From assembly GCA_902826685.1 (NCBI GenBank), contig CADEFT010000024.1, positions 1-64,000 on the forward strand: a stretch of 64,000 nucleotides of DNA. Reading direction: 5' to 3'. Position 1 is the stretch's first letter; each line of letters begins with the position of its first letter. This document shows positions 39,815 to 49,553 of the stretch, piece after piece. The position numbers and the translations under genes are program-made. Under the pieces are notes generated by a model. That model saw only the letters and a list, made by a program, of their open reading frames with translations. It did no database searches and was not told where the DNA came from. This DNA comes from an uncultured Acidobacteriota bacterium. Lineage in GTDB: Bacteria > Acidobacteriota > Terriglobia > Bryobacterales > Bryobacteraceae.

Positions 39815-42800
39815 ATGAAGAAACTGCTGGCATTGAACCGCGGTGAAATCGCGATCCGAATCTTTCGGGCAGCCAATGAATTAGGCATTCGAACCGTCGC
39901 CGTTTATTCCAAGGAAGACCGCCTGAGCCTGCATCGGTTTAAGGCCGACGAAGCCTATCTGACCGGCGAAGGCAAGGGCCCGGTGCAGGCCTACCTGGAC
40001 GTGGATGGCATTGTCGCGTTGGCGGTGGAAAAGGGCGTGGATGCGATCCATCCCGGCTACGGGTTCCTTTCCGAGAATCCGGCGCTGCCGCGCGCCTGCG
40101 AGAAAGCGGGCGTGACGTTCATTGGGCCAAGCCCGGAACTGCTCGATCTTCTGGGCGACAAACGCGCGGCCCGAGAGATGGCGGCGCGTGCCGGGATTCC
40201 GTGCGTGCCCGGTACCGAGCAGCCCATTGCCAAACTCGACACGGCGCGCGAGATGGCTTCGAAGATCGGGTTCCCACTCATCATCAAGGCGGCGTTCGGC
40301 GGCGGCGGACGCGGCATGCGCGTCGTCCAGAAGGCGGCCGATTTCGCGGGCAAATTCGAAGAAGCGCGGCAGGAGGCGGGCAACGCCTTCGGCAACGACG
40401 CCGTGTTTCTGGAGCGCTACATCCGGCGCGCCAAACACATCGAGGTGCAGATTCTGGGCGACCGGCACGGCAACCTGATGCACCTCTATGAACGCGACTG
40501 TTCGGTACAGCGCCGCCATCAGAAAGTGGTCGAAGTAGCGCCCGCCGTCAACCTGCCCGCCCGCATTCGCAAGGAATTGGCCGATGCCGCGGTGACGCTG
40601 ACGCGCACGGTGAATTACTACAGCGCGGGCACCGTGGAATTTCTGGTGGATGCCGACAGCGGCGAGTGGTACTTCATCGAAGTGAATCCGCGTGTGCAGG
40701 TGGAGCACACGGTTACCGAGATGATCACTGGCATCGACGTGGTGCGGAGCCAGATCCAGATCGCGCAGGGATTGAGCCTGCATGGTCCGGAAATCGGATT
40801 GCCGCCGCAGGATCAGGTGCCGGTGCACGGCTTCGCGCTGCAGTGCCGCGTGACCACGGAGGATTCGGCGAACAACTTCATTCCCGATTACGGCAAGATT
40901 CATACCTACCGCTCGCCGGCCGGATTCGGCATTCGTCTGGACGGCGCATCGGCGTACGGCGGCGCGGTCATCACGCCTTATTACGATTCGCTGCTGGTGA
41001 AGGTGACCGCTTGGGGCCGCGAGTTTTCGCACGCCTGCCAGCGTATGGATCGAGCGCTGCGCGAGTTTCGCATTCGCGGCGTGAAGACCAACATCCCGTT
41101 TCTCGAAAACGTCATCAACCACGAAAAATTCCAGCGTGGCGACGTGACCACCGGGTTCCTGGACGAGCACAAGGAGCTGTTCCATTTCACGGCGCGCAAG
41201 GATCGCGCTACGCGGCTGTTGAGCTATTTGAGCGACGTCATCGTCAACGGCAACGCCGAGGTGGCGAAAAAGCCCAGGCCGGCGGCGTTCCGCGAGCCGC
41301 CGGTGCCGGCGCATGAGACCGCCACGGCGCCGGAGGGCACGCGCCAGTTGCTGGACAAACTGGGTGCCGAGGGATTCGCCCAATGGACGCGGAAACAGAA
41401 GCGGCTGCTGTTGACCGATACGACCTTCCGCGACGCGCACCAATCGTTGATGGCGACCCGCATGCGCACCTTCGACATGATGCGTATAGCGAACTTCGTC
41501 TCGCACCGGCTGGCCGGTCTCTACAGTCTCGAAATGTGGGGCGGCGCGACGTTCGACGTGGCGCTGCGGTTCCTGCATGAAGATCCGTGGGTGCGCCTGC
41601 GGCGCCTGCGCGAAGCGATTCCCAATATCTGCTTCCAGATGCTGCTGCGGGCTTCCAACGCCGTAGGGTACACGGCGTATCCGGATAACGTGGTGCGCGA
41701 ATTCATCCGCCGGGCGGCCCTCGAAGGCATCGACATCTTTCGCGTCTTCGACTCCTTGAACTGGCTGCCCAACATGAAAGTTCCGATGGAGGCGGTACGC
41801 AAGACCGGGCGCATCTGTGAGGCCGCGGTGTGCTACACGGGCGATATCCTCGACCCAAAACGCGATAAGTATCCCTTGAAATATTACGTGGCCATGGCGC
41901 GGGAGCTTGAGAAGATGGGCGCGCATGTGCTCGCCATCAAGGATATGGCCGGCCTGTGCAAGCCTTACGCGGTCGAAAGGCTGGTGAAGACGCTGCGCGA
42001 GGAAACCGGATTACCGGTCCATTTCCACACACATGACACCAGCGGGATCAATGCGGCGTCGATTTTGAAGGCGGCCGACGCCGGCGTGGACGTGGCCGAT
42101 GCCGCACTTGCGTCGATGAGCGGAACAACCAGTCAGCCGAATCTGAACTCCGTTGTGGCCGCGCTGCGCCATACCAGACGCGACACGGAACTCGATCTCG
42201 ACGCTCTGAACGCCAGTTCCGATTACTGGGAGACGGTGCGGTCGCACTATTTGCCTTTCGATAGCGCGCCGAAGTCCGGCACGGCCGAAGTTTACCTGCA
42301 CGAGATGCCGGGCGGGCAATACACGAATCTGAAAGAGCAGGCCGAATCGATGGGTCTGGGCGCGAAGTGGAACCAGATCGCGCATACTTATGCCGATGTG
42401 AATATGGCGCTGGGCGACATTGTCAAGGTGACGCCTTCGAGCAAAGTGGTGGGCGATCTCGCGATCTTCCTGGTAAGCCACGGCATGACCGTGAAGCAAC
42501 TGATGGCTCTTGGCGCCGATCATGCCTTGACGCTGCCCAATTCCGTTGTGGAGATGATTTCGGGCGACCTCGGCGAACCCGATGGTGGCTGGCCGAAGGA
42601 TATCGTGCGGGTGGTGCTCAAGGGAGGCAGGCCGCGCAAGGGCCGTCCCGGCGCGCACCTGAAGCCGGTGGATCTCAAGGCGGCGGCGGCCGAGTTGCAG
42701 ACCAAAACCGGCGGCGAACCTTCCGATACGGACCTGATGAGCTACCTGATGTATCCGGACGTGTTCCTGAAGTTCGCGCGCAACCGGGCCGCCTGGGGCG

Positions 42801-43252
42801 ATCTGGACGTGCTGCCTACGCCGCAGTTCTTCTTCGGCATGGAGAGAGGCTCTGAGATTACGGTGGAGATCGAGCCCGGCAAGACTCTGATCGTCAAGTT
42901 CCTCGCCGTCAGCGACGCGCACGAAGGCGGCCATCGCACGGTGTTCTATGAACTGAACGGGCAGCCGCGCGAAGTGACCGTGCGCGACCGCTCGCTGCAG
43001 GTGACGGCGTCGGCGCGCGAAAAAGCGGATGCGTCGAAGCCCGGCCACGTGGGCGCGCCGATTCCTGGCGTGGTATCGAGCATCGCCGTCGAACCGGCAC
43101 AGAAGGTCGCGAAAGGCGATCGCCTGCTGGTCATGGATGCCATGAAGATGCAGACGACCGTCTACGCGCCTGTCGCCGGCACGGTCAAGCGCCTCGCCGT
43201 GCAGGTGGGCGTCAGCGTGGAGCCGAAGGACCTGCTGGTCGAGATCGGCTAA
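39815..43252 (+). CDS. pyc: Pyruvate carboxylase
   Basis: The 1145-residue enzyme is full length for a single-chain pyruvate carboxylase. Domains in order are biotin carboxylase (KKLLALNRGEIAIRIFRA; ATP-grasp with AFGGGGRGMRVV; EVNPRVQVEHTVTE), carboxyltransferase (TDTTFRDAHQSLMATRMRT; the LAIKDMAGL segment) and biotinyl carrier with the biotinylated Lys in VMDAMKMQ (about K1111). It converts pyruvate to oxaloacetate, replenishing the TCA cycle. It is a single gene, with no obvious promoter in the 101-bp gap from the divergent DUF4097 gene beyond TACGCT. Its stop overlaps the convergent TonB-receptor stop. Confidence 0.97.
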   Translation: MKKLLALNRGEIAIRIFRAANELGIRTVAVYSKEDRLSLHRFKADEAYLTGEGKGPVQAYLDVDGIVALAVEKGVDAIHPGYGFLSENPALPRACEKAGVTFIGPSPELLDLLGDKRAAREMAARAGIPCVPGTEQPIAKLDTAREMASKIGFPLIIKAAFGGGGRGMRVVQKAADFAGKFEEARQEAGNAFGNDAVFLERYIRRAKHIEVQILGDRHGNLMHLYERDCSVQRRHQKVVEVAPAVNLPARIRKELADAAVTLTRTVNYYSAGTVEFLVDADSGEWYFIEVNPRVQVEHTVTEMITGIDVVRSQIQIAQGLSLHGPEIGLPPQDQVPVHGFALQCRVTTEDSANNFIPDYGKIHTYRSPAGFGIRLDGASAYGGAVITPYYDSLLVKVTAWGREFSHACQRMDRALREFRIRGVKTNIPFLENVINHEKFQRGDVTTGFLDEHKELFHFTARKDRATRLLSYLSDVIVNGNAEVAKKPRPAAFREPPVPAHETATAPEGTRQLLDKLGAEGFAQWTRKQKRLLLTDTTFRDAHQSLMATRMRTFDMMRIANFVSHRLAGLYSLEMWGGATFDVALRFLHEDPWVRLRRLREAIPNICFQMLLRASNAVGYTAYPDNVVREFIRRAALEGIDIFRVFDSLNWLPNMKVPMEAVRKTGRICEAAVCYTGDILDPKRDKYPLKYYVAMARELEKMGAHVLAIKDMAGLCKPYAVERLVKTLREETGLPVHFHTHDTSGINAASILKAADAGVDVADAALASMSGTTSQPNLNSVVAALRHTRRDTELDLDALNASSDYWETVRSHYLPFDSAPKSGTAEVYLHEMPGGQYTNLKEQAESMGLGAKWNQIAHTYADVNMALGDIVKVTPSSKVVGDLAIFLVSHGMTVKQLMALGADHALTLPNSVVEMISGDLGEPDGGWPKDIVRVVLKGGRPRKGRPGAHLKPVDLKAAAAELQTKTGGEPSDTDLMSYLMYPDVFLKFARNRAAWGDLDVLPTPQFFFGMERGSEITVEIEPGKTLIVKFLAVSDAHEGGHRTVFYELNGQPREVTVRDRSLQVTASAREKADASKPGHVGAPIPGVVSSIAVEPAQKVAKGDRLLVMDAMKMQTTVYAPVAGTVKRLAVQVGVSVEPKDLLVEIG

Positions 43253-46200
43253 AAATAAAACTTGATGGCAACCTGGAGCTCACGCGGTCCGCGGCCGCCG
43301 GCGTAGGCGTCGATGACACCGAAGTTCGAAGCCCCATAGGTCATGTGGGGCGTGGCGAAGGTGGCGGTGTTGGTTACGTTGAACGCTTCCAGCCGCAACT
43401 GGATGTAGCGGGACTCGCTGAAAGACAGGTTCTTGAACATCGCCACGTCGCCGTTGCGGGTACCAGGGCTGCGGTAGTTGGGCAGCGTGCGCGGCATGGA
43501 GCCGAAGGTATCGGGGGCGGGCCGCGAAAACGCCGCTTCATTGAAATAACGGTTGAGCCGGTCTTTGACCGAGCCGGTCAAACGCGGATCGCCGATGAGG
43601 TTCGGTCTCTGAACCCCGTTCCATAAGGTTGGGCCCTGCAGCGGCGCTTCCCGGAACTGCGATCCGCTGTTCAAGGGGAAGCCGGAACCGAAGGTCATGA
43701 GGCCGTTGACTTCCCATCCGCCCAGCGCCCAATTGAGCGGCTTGTTCCACCCGGCACCGAATGCTTTGCCTTTGCCGAACGGCAGTTGGTAGGAGAACGT
43801 CAGCACCAGGCGTTGCGGCATGTCCTGCGCCGATACGGCGCGTTCGGCGCGCAGGTCGAATGGATTCTGCACGTCGGTGACGCCGCCCAGCCACCCGACG
43901 TTGCCGTCGGAGAAGGACGAATCGTCGATCAGCTTCGAAATGGTGTAGTGGCCGAGGAACGACATGCCGCGCGAGAAGCGCTTTTCGAACTGGAACTGCA
44001 CGCCGTGATAGATGGAGTTGGCCACGTTGCGCGCCGATCCGCTGACGCCGCCGCTGTACTGCGGGAAGGGCCGCAGCAGGGTGTTGCGGGTGACCGTGGG
44101 AGCGCTCAGCGCTGAGAGCGGATTCGTGATGACGCCGGCAAACGGGTTCGTGACCAGTGCGTTCAATTGCGTGCGGCCCATCGCCCAATGTTCGGTCGCC
44201 AGCAGGTTGCGATTCTGCACGCCGCCGCCGAAGTAAAGATGCGTGCCCTTGCTGCCGGTGTAGTTGACCTGGAATACCGAGTTGCTGGGCATGGCGCGCT
44301 GAATCGACAGATTCCAGTTTTGATATTGCGGATTGGAATTCTCGCGGCTCTCGGTACCGATGCCGAGGCCGAGAAACGTCGCGGCACCGAGCGCGCTTCC
44401 GGGCGGTACGTTCAAGCCGTTGGGGTAAGGATTGTCGAGCGAAGAGAATTGCGTGATGCCGCCGTCGCGGCTTACTTCAATATTCGAGGTGGTTTGGAAG
44501 CCGGAGCCGTTGTGGCCTTTCACGGTGGCGCGCGAGAGGGTATAGAAAATGCCGTAACCGCCCCGGATGGCCGTCTTGTCGTTCAACGCGTAGGCGAAGC
44601 CGAACCTGGGCTGCAGGTTGTTGAAGTCGGCGTTGATGGGGCTGCGCGTTTTGTCGTCGACGAAACGGAACTGGCCCTTGAGATCGGGATAGCCAGGCAC
44701 GCGTCCGGCGATGGGAGACGGGGCACCGAAATCGAACCAGCTTAGGCGGTTGTAGCGCTCGGTTCTGGGTAGGTCGAAGTCGTAGCGCAGGCCCAGGTTG
44801 AGAGTCAGCTTGCGCGTGATCTTCCAGTCGTCCTGAACGTAGAAGCCGTAATACTGCGACGCCGACGCCGACCACGGGTCCAGAGAATACTGCCCGCCGC
44901 TGACCCAGCCGATCAGCATCGACGCGATGGCATTGCCCTGGAACGTATCGCCGCGGTTGGGGTCCTCGCTCGTCGACTGGCGATTGAAATTGAACAGACC
45001 CTGGGGATAGCCGGGCTGCAGGTAGTTCAAACGCATCAGCCGGGCCTCGGCGCCGGTCTTCAGTGTGTGGCCGCCGAAGATCTTGGTGACCGAGCCGGTG
45101 AGGCTGTTCACGTCGTCTCCGCGGCCGATCAATCCGAAGCCAACCTGCCCGGTGAACTGGTAGCCTTCGGGCGTGAAGTTCGGGAACATCTTGATGCCGG
45201 AAGAAAGATAGAGGCTCGGCAATCCCAAGGAGGTTTGATCGAAGCCGAGCGATTTCGGATCGGTATTGGCGCGCTGGCGCAGCACGCCGTAGCGCAGCGT
45301 GATCAGGGTGCTGGCGCTATGGGTGCGCGTGAAATCGAAAACGAAATTCTGCGTGCGGCTGGTGGAATCGCCGTTGGAAAATGGATCGGCCAGGCTGCCC
45401 CACAGCACGGCCGGCACGTTCGAGCCCCAGTTAAGGGAATAGCGCGACATGATGCGCTGTTTGTCGCTCAGGTTGTGATCGATCTTGAAATCCATCTGCT
45501 GGCCCTTGCCGCGGTTGACGCCCTGGGCGAAGAAGTTGTTGGCGCGCGTAAAAGCGACGCCATCGGCATTGGGCTGTGGATAGGTTTCCAGCGCTTTCAG
45601 GGCGATGGGGCGGAACATCGAGCGTGGCACGATGTTGTCGGGGAAGGGCACTCGCAAAGTACTGCCATTGGCGGCGCGCACGGTGTCGTAAGGGTTATAG
45701 ATGGCGATCAGGCGGCCATTGGCGGCACGTGTGTCGGTGAAATCGCCCACGCGTTCCTTGAGGCTGGGAACCGATACATTGCGCGTAGTGGCCGAGTTGG
45801 TGCGGTTGCCTTCAAAGTCGTAAAAGAAAAATGTCCGGTCCTTGCCGTTATAGAGCTTCGGAAGGCGCACCGGCCCGCCGATGGTGCCGCCGTAGACGTT
45901 GCGCGAAAAATCGGGAATGGCCCGTCCGGCGCGGTTTGAGAACCAGTTGTTGGCGTTCATCGCCGCGTTGCGGTGGAACTCGTAAATGTTTCCGTGCAGC
46001 GCGTTGGTGCCGCTTTTGGTGACGACGTTGATGATAGCCCCGCCGGTGTTGCCAAATTCGGAACTGAAGAAATTCGTCTGGACTTTGAACTCCTGCACGA
46101 CGTCGACCGAGGGCTGATACTCCAGGTTCGTAATGCCGCTGTTCTGCTCGACGTTGGTGACGCTCATGCCGTCCAGCAGCACGTCGGAGGTCGAGTTGCG

Positions 46201-46734
46201 GCTGCCATTGGCAATGAAGTTGGTGTTCGACTGGCCGCCGGGATTGAGGTTCGATGGCGTGATGCCCGGAGAAAGCGCTACCAGCGCGAGCGGCGCGCGG
46301 CCCGCCAGCGGCAGCGACAGGATATACTTGTTCTCCACCACCTGGCCCAGCGTCGCGCTGGTGGTGTTTAGCAGAGGAGCGCTGCTTTCGATCGTGACCG
46401 CCGTCGATAGCGACCCCACGGCCAGTTCGATGTCGAGCGTCGCCTGTTGCTGCACTTGGAGAGCGAAGGCGGAGTGGGAGTATTTGTTGAAGCCCGTCGC
46501 TTCTACCCCCAGCGTATAGCGGCCCGGCGGAAGCGCCGCGAAGACGTAGCGGCCCGAAGAGTCCGTGACGGCGCTGCGTGAAGTGTTGCGCTCGCTATCG
46601 GTAATGGTTACCTTGGCGGCGGGAACGGCGGCCTGCGAAGCGTCGGAAACGACGCCGCGCAGCGAGGCCGTGAACGATTGAGAGAAAGCCGCGAACGGCA
46701 GGATCGCGAAGACCGCGAATTTCAGAATCAACAT
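43249..46734 (-). CDS. TonB-dependent receptor with carboxypeptidase-regulatory-like domain (Oar type)
   Basis: The 1161-residue outer membrane protein has a signal peptide (ending ILPFAAFSQS), an N-terminal CarboxypepD_reg beta-sandwich (SLRGVVSDASQAAVPAAKVTITD ... GRYTLGVEATGF), a plug domain with VLLDGMSVTNVEQNSG and NTGGAIINVVTKSGTN, and a large barrel ending in the aromatic Phe (IKFYF). It is the Oar-like/SusC-like type that expanded in Acidobacteriota and imports large organic molecules such as oligosaccharides. AGGGAG lies seven bases before the ATG, and TAGTAT further upstream could be the -10. There is no SusD-like partner. It overlaps the pyc stop and is divergent from the kinase-propeller gene. 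Confidence 0.93.
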   Translation of the reverse strand: MLILKFAVFAILPFAAFSQSFTASLRGVVSDASQAAVPAAKVTITDSERNTSRSAVTDSSGRYVFAALPPGRYTLGVEATGFNKYSHSAFALQVQQQATLDIELAVGSLSTAVTIESSAPLLNTTSATLGQVVENKYILSLPLAGRAPLALVALSPGITPSNLNPGGQSNTNFIANGSRNSTSDVLLDGMSVTNVEQNSGITNLEYQPSVDVVQEFKVQTNFFSSEFGNTGGAIINVVTKSGTNALHGNIYEFHRNAAMNANNWFSNRAGRAIPDFSRNVYGGTIGGPVRLPKLYNGKDRTFFFYDFEGNRTNSATTRNVSVPSLKERVGDFTDTRAANGRLIAIYNPYDTVRAANGSTLRVPFPDNIVPRSMFRPIALKALETYPQPNADGVAFTRANNFFAQGVNRGKGQQMDFKIDHNLSDKQRIMSRYSLNWGSNVPAVLWGSLADPFSNGDSTSRTQNFVFDFTRTHSASTLITLRYGVLRQRANTDPKSLGFDQTSLGLPSLYLSSGIKMFPNFTPEGYQFTGQVGFGLIGRGDDVNSLTGSVTKIFGGHTLKTGAEARLMRLNYLQPGYPQGLFNFNRQSTSEDPNRGDTFQGNAIASMLIGWVSGGQYSLDPWSASASQYYGFYVQDDWKITRKLTLNLGLRYDFDLPRTERYNRLSWFDFGAPSPIAGRVPGYPDLKGQFRFVDDKTRSPINADFNNLQPRFGFAYALNDKTAIRGGYGIFYTLSRATVKGHNGSGFQTTSNIEVSRDGGITQFSSLDNPYPNGLNVPPGSALGAATFLGLGIGTESRENSNPQYQNWNLSIQRAMPSNSVFQVNYTGSKGTHLYFGGGVQNRNLLATEHWAMGRTQLNALVTNPFAGVITNPLSALSAPTVTRNTLLRPFPQYSGGVSGSARNVANSIYHGVQFQFEKRFSRGMSFLGHYTISKLIDDSSFSDGNVGWLGGVTDVQNPFDLRAERAVSAQDMPQRLVLTFSYQLPFGKGKAFGAGWNKPLNWALGGWEVNGLMTFGSGFPLNSGSQFREAPLQGPTLWNGVQRPNLIGDPRLTGSVKDRLNRYFNEAAFSRPAPDTFGSMPRTLPNYRSPGTRNGDVAMFKNLSFSESRYIQLRLEAFNVTNTATFATPHMTYGASNFGVIDAYAGGRGPRELQVAIKFYF

Positions 46735-46819
46735 GGAGACTCCCTTCCCCTATGGAGAGAGATACTAGCACCGATTCTTGGCCGCCGCGAGGGAGTCGCT
46801 GAGTTTCACCGGAAGTCAG

Positions 46820-46825
46820 TACAAT
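46820..46825 (+). promoter_or_regulatory. Putative -10 element (TACAAT) of the kinase-propeller gene
   Basis: TACAAT is followed by 34 bases before the ATG at 46860, leaving a leader of about 27 nucleotides, an ordinary arrangement. It is in the 125-bp gap to the divergent TonB receptor. No -35 element is obvious. Confidence 0.35.
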
Positions 46826-46859
46826 ATGGGATCGCCCATTTCAACGTCAGGCGCCGCCG

Positions 46860-49541
46860 ATGAAGGATTTTCCAAACGCCGGGTCCGGCGTTCCAGATGA
46901 GACACCGTTCTGGACGGGCAAGACGCTTGGCCGCTATGCGGTGGGTGAGCGGCTTGGCCGGGGCGGCATGGGCGAGGTCTATGAGGCCCGGGACCCCGAC
47001 CTGAACCGGGCCGTGGCGATCAAGACGCTGGCTCCCGACTATGCCCATCGCCAATCCGTGGAGGCGCTGGTACGGGAAGCGAAAGCGGCGTCCGCGCTGA
47101 ATCATCCCAATATCCTCACGGTCTACGAGGTGGTGCGCGAGGGCCCCACCGTCGCTATCGTCATGGAAAAAATCGAAGGCGAGCCGCTGTCGGCGCGGCG
47201 CGGAAGCCCGGTTCCCGTGGCGGCGGCGGTGCGGATTGCCCGGCAGGCGGCGGAGGCGCTGACTTCGGCGCACGCGGCGGGACTGGTGCATCGCGACATC
47301 AAGCCGGAAAACATCATGGTGCGCAAGGATGGCATCGTGAAGGTGGTGGATTTCGGCCTGGCGCGGCAGCACGGAACCGGATCGAGCCTGTCGCCGGGCA
47401 CCGCCGCTGGAACGCTGCGTTACATGTCGCCGGAGCAGGCGTTAGGCGAAGACGCGGTAGCGGCGAGCGACACGTTCTCGCTGGGCATGGTGATGCATGA
47501 GATCATCGGCGGGCGCCACCCTTTTGAAGCGGATTCGACCTTCGACGTGCTGCATGGAATCGGGACGCAGCATGCCGCCAAACTCGGCGCGCGAATCAAA
47601 GGCTTTCCGCCCGAACTGGACCAACTGCTGGCCCGGATGATGGACAAGGAGCCGCAAGCGCGGCCTAAGATGCAGGCGGTGGCGGCGGAGCTGGCGCGCA
47701 TCGAAGGGCGCATGACGCTGGGCCATGAGGGGCCTCCGGCGTGGCTATGGCCCGCCGCGGCGGTCCTTGTGGCGGTCGGGGCGCTCGGCCTCTGGGTCAA
47801 CCGGCCCAAGGAAGCCGTGAGTCGCGAGTACCGGCAGCTCACGACCACCGATGCCGAGAATCGTGTCACGGCCGCGGCGATCTCCGGCGACGGCAAACAA
47901 CTTGTTTTCGCCGATATCACGGGAGTACTGCAGGTGCGCACGTTTGAGACGAATGTGACGCGCCCGCTTCTGGCACCGGCGAAACTGACGGTGGAGCGCA
48001 TCTCCTGGTTCCCCGACCGGTCGCGGCTTTTGGTCAGCGCGCATCCGCTCGAAGGCGGAGTGTCGAGCTTGTGGATCGTCTCCCTGGACGGCGGCGAACC
48101 GAGCTTGCTCCAGGACCGGGCGCAGGACGGATCGGTCTCCCCCGATGGTTCGAAGTATGTCTTCACCTCTACCGACGGGCATGAGATTTGGATCGGGGAG
48201 ATGCGAAGCGGCGCCGAGCCGCGCCGGCTGTTGAAGGGTGAAGGGACCATGACCTTTCCACTGGCCATCTGGTCGGCGGATGGGAAGAGAATCATCTGCC
48301 AGCGGCTGCGCTACGCTCCTCGCGCCGAACCCCTATCGGCGGAACCGGCCTTGACGCTGGATAAGGATTACCGCCGCGTCTATGAGTCAATCGACGCGGC
48401 GACGGGCAAGGTTACCGCCACCGGCGAGGTGGCGATGACTTCGGCCTCGGCGTTGGCCGACGGGCGCATCGTTTTTCTTTGGATCGACGCTTCCGGCCCG
48501 TTTTCGCTGAACTTGTGGGAGGTGGAGACGGATCGGGCCACCGGCGCGCTGCGCGGGCCGCCGCGCCAGCTTACCCACTACACCGAGCGCGCGCTCGATA
48601 ACCTCTCCGCCACCACCGACGGCCGCAAGATCTGCGCCGTGCACTCCGTTAGCCAACCCGACATCTACGTTGCCGAAATGGCCGCCGCGCCGCCGCGCCT
48701 GATCCACAAGCGCCGTCTCACGCTCGACCAGAAAGCCGATTATCCGCACGGCTGGAGCGCCGACGGAAAGACCGTGTTCTTCGAGTCGAGCCGCAACGGC
48801 TCCTGGGATATTTTCCGCCAGCGCATCGGGGAACGAAACGCGGAATTGGTCGCCGGCACGCCCCGCGAAGAATTCAATTCCGTGCTGTCGCCGGACGGAA
48901 AGTGGCTCCTGTTTTTTTCCGGTGCTCCGGGCGCCAGCGGCTCGGATTGGCGGCTGCAGCGCGTTCCGGCGAACGGCGGACCGCCCGAGACGATCGAGAT
49001 CGCCGGTCCGCCTATCGACTATTTCGATTGCACTCCGCCCGATGGCGGCCGTTGCATCGTTCGAACGACGGAGAATCGCGAATACGTGTTCTATGAACTC
49101 GATCCGGTAAAGGGCAGGGGGCGTAAGCTGGCACGCATGCCGTGGATGCCAGGCGCGATGGGCGATTGGGCGCTTTCGGCCGACGGCACCCAAGTCGCGG
49201 TGCCCAACCACGAGTCCATCGAACGGCTGGTGAAAGTGGTGTCGCTCGAAGGCGGCGGGATTTACACGATTCGCATCGATCCGCGTCTGCCGGGGATCAT
49301 CGGCGGCGTCCACACCGCCGGAGACGGCAAAGGATGGCTGGTCAGTTTGCGGCGGGAGATCGAATTCTACCGGTCGGTGGCGCGTCTGCGCGTGGATATC
49401 GTTTATCTGAATCGCGACGGCAGCGGTGTAGTGCTGCACGAGAGTCCGATTACGACATGGGCAGTCGCCTCGCCGGGCGGGGAGCGAGTGGCTTTCGTCG
49501 ATGGCACGATGACGGGCAATGTCGTGTTGTGGGAACGGTAG
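46860..49541 (+). CDS. Membrane Ser/Thr protein kinase with extracytoplasmic beta-propeller
   Basis: The 893-residue protein starts with a Hanks-type kinase domain (about 25-285): glycine loop GERLGRGGMGEVY, the ATP-binding Lys in VAIKTL (K55), catalytic HRDIKPEN (144-151), DFGLARQ (164-170) and APE-like SPEQAL. A membrane segment follows at about 294-313 (WLWPAAAVLVAVGALGLW). The outer part (about 330-893) is a PD40/TolB-type propeller with repeats like ISGDGKQLVFADI, VSPDGSKYVFTS, WSADGKRIICQR, LSPDGKWLLFFSG. It may sense an extracytoplasmic ligand and phosphorylate cytoplasmic targets; the arrangement is common in Acidobacteriota. Neighbouring TonB receptor and mutarotase-like genes hint at nutrient sensing, but no target is known. 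Confidence 0.93.
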   Translation: MKDFPNAGSGVPDETPFWTGKTLGRYAVGERLGRGGMGEVYEARDPDLNRAVAIKTLAPDYAHRQSVEALVREAKAASALNHPNILTVYEVVREGPTVAIVMEKIEGEPLSARRGSPVPVAAAVRIARQAAEALTSAHAAGLVHRDIKPENIMVRKDGIVKVVDFGLARQHGTGSSLSPGTAAGTLRYMSPEQALGEDAVAASDTFSLGMVMHEIIGGRHPFEADSTFDVLHGIGTQHAAKLGARIKGFPPELDQLLARMMDKEPQARPKMQAVAAELARIEGRMTLGHEGPPAWLWPAAAVLVAVGALGLWVNRPKEAVSREYRQLTTTDAENRVTAAAISGDGKQLVFADITGVLQVRTFETNVTRPLLAPAKLTVERISWFPDRSRLLVSAHPLEGGVSSLWIVSLDGGEPSLLQDRAQDGSVSPDGSKYVFTSTDGHEIWIGEMRSGAEPRRLLKGEGTMTFPLAIWSADGKRIICQRLRYAPRAEPLSAEPALTLDKDYRRVYESIDAATGKVTATGEVAMTSASALADGRIVFLWIDASGPFSLNLWEVETDRATGALRGPPRQLTHYTERALDNLSATTDGRKICAVHSVSQPDIYVAEMAAAPPRLIHKRRLTLDQKADYPHGWSADGKTVFFESSRNGSWDIFRQRIGERNAELVAGTPREEFNSVLSPDGKWLLFFSGAPGASGSDWRLQRVPANGGPPETIEIAGPPIDYFDCTPPDGGRCIVRTTENREYVFYELDPVKGRGRKLARMPWMPGAMGDWALSADGTQVAVPNHESIERLVKVVSLEGGGIYTIRIDPRLPGIIGGVHTAGDGKGWLVSLRREIEFYRSVARLRVDIVYLNRDGSGVVLHESPITTWAVASPGGERVAFVDGTMTGNVVLWER

Positions 49542-49553
49542 GCCGCCCGGCCC

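Noticed and set aside
39881..41926. A 681-codon open frame antisense to pyruvate carboxylase
   Set aside because: It mirrors the third-position GC bias of pyc and shows no recognisable motif.
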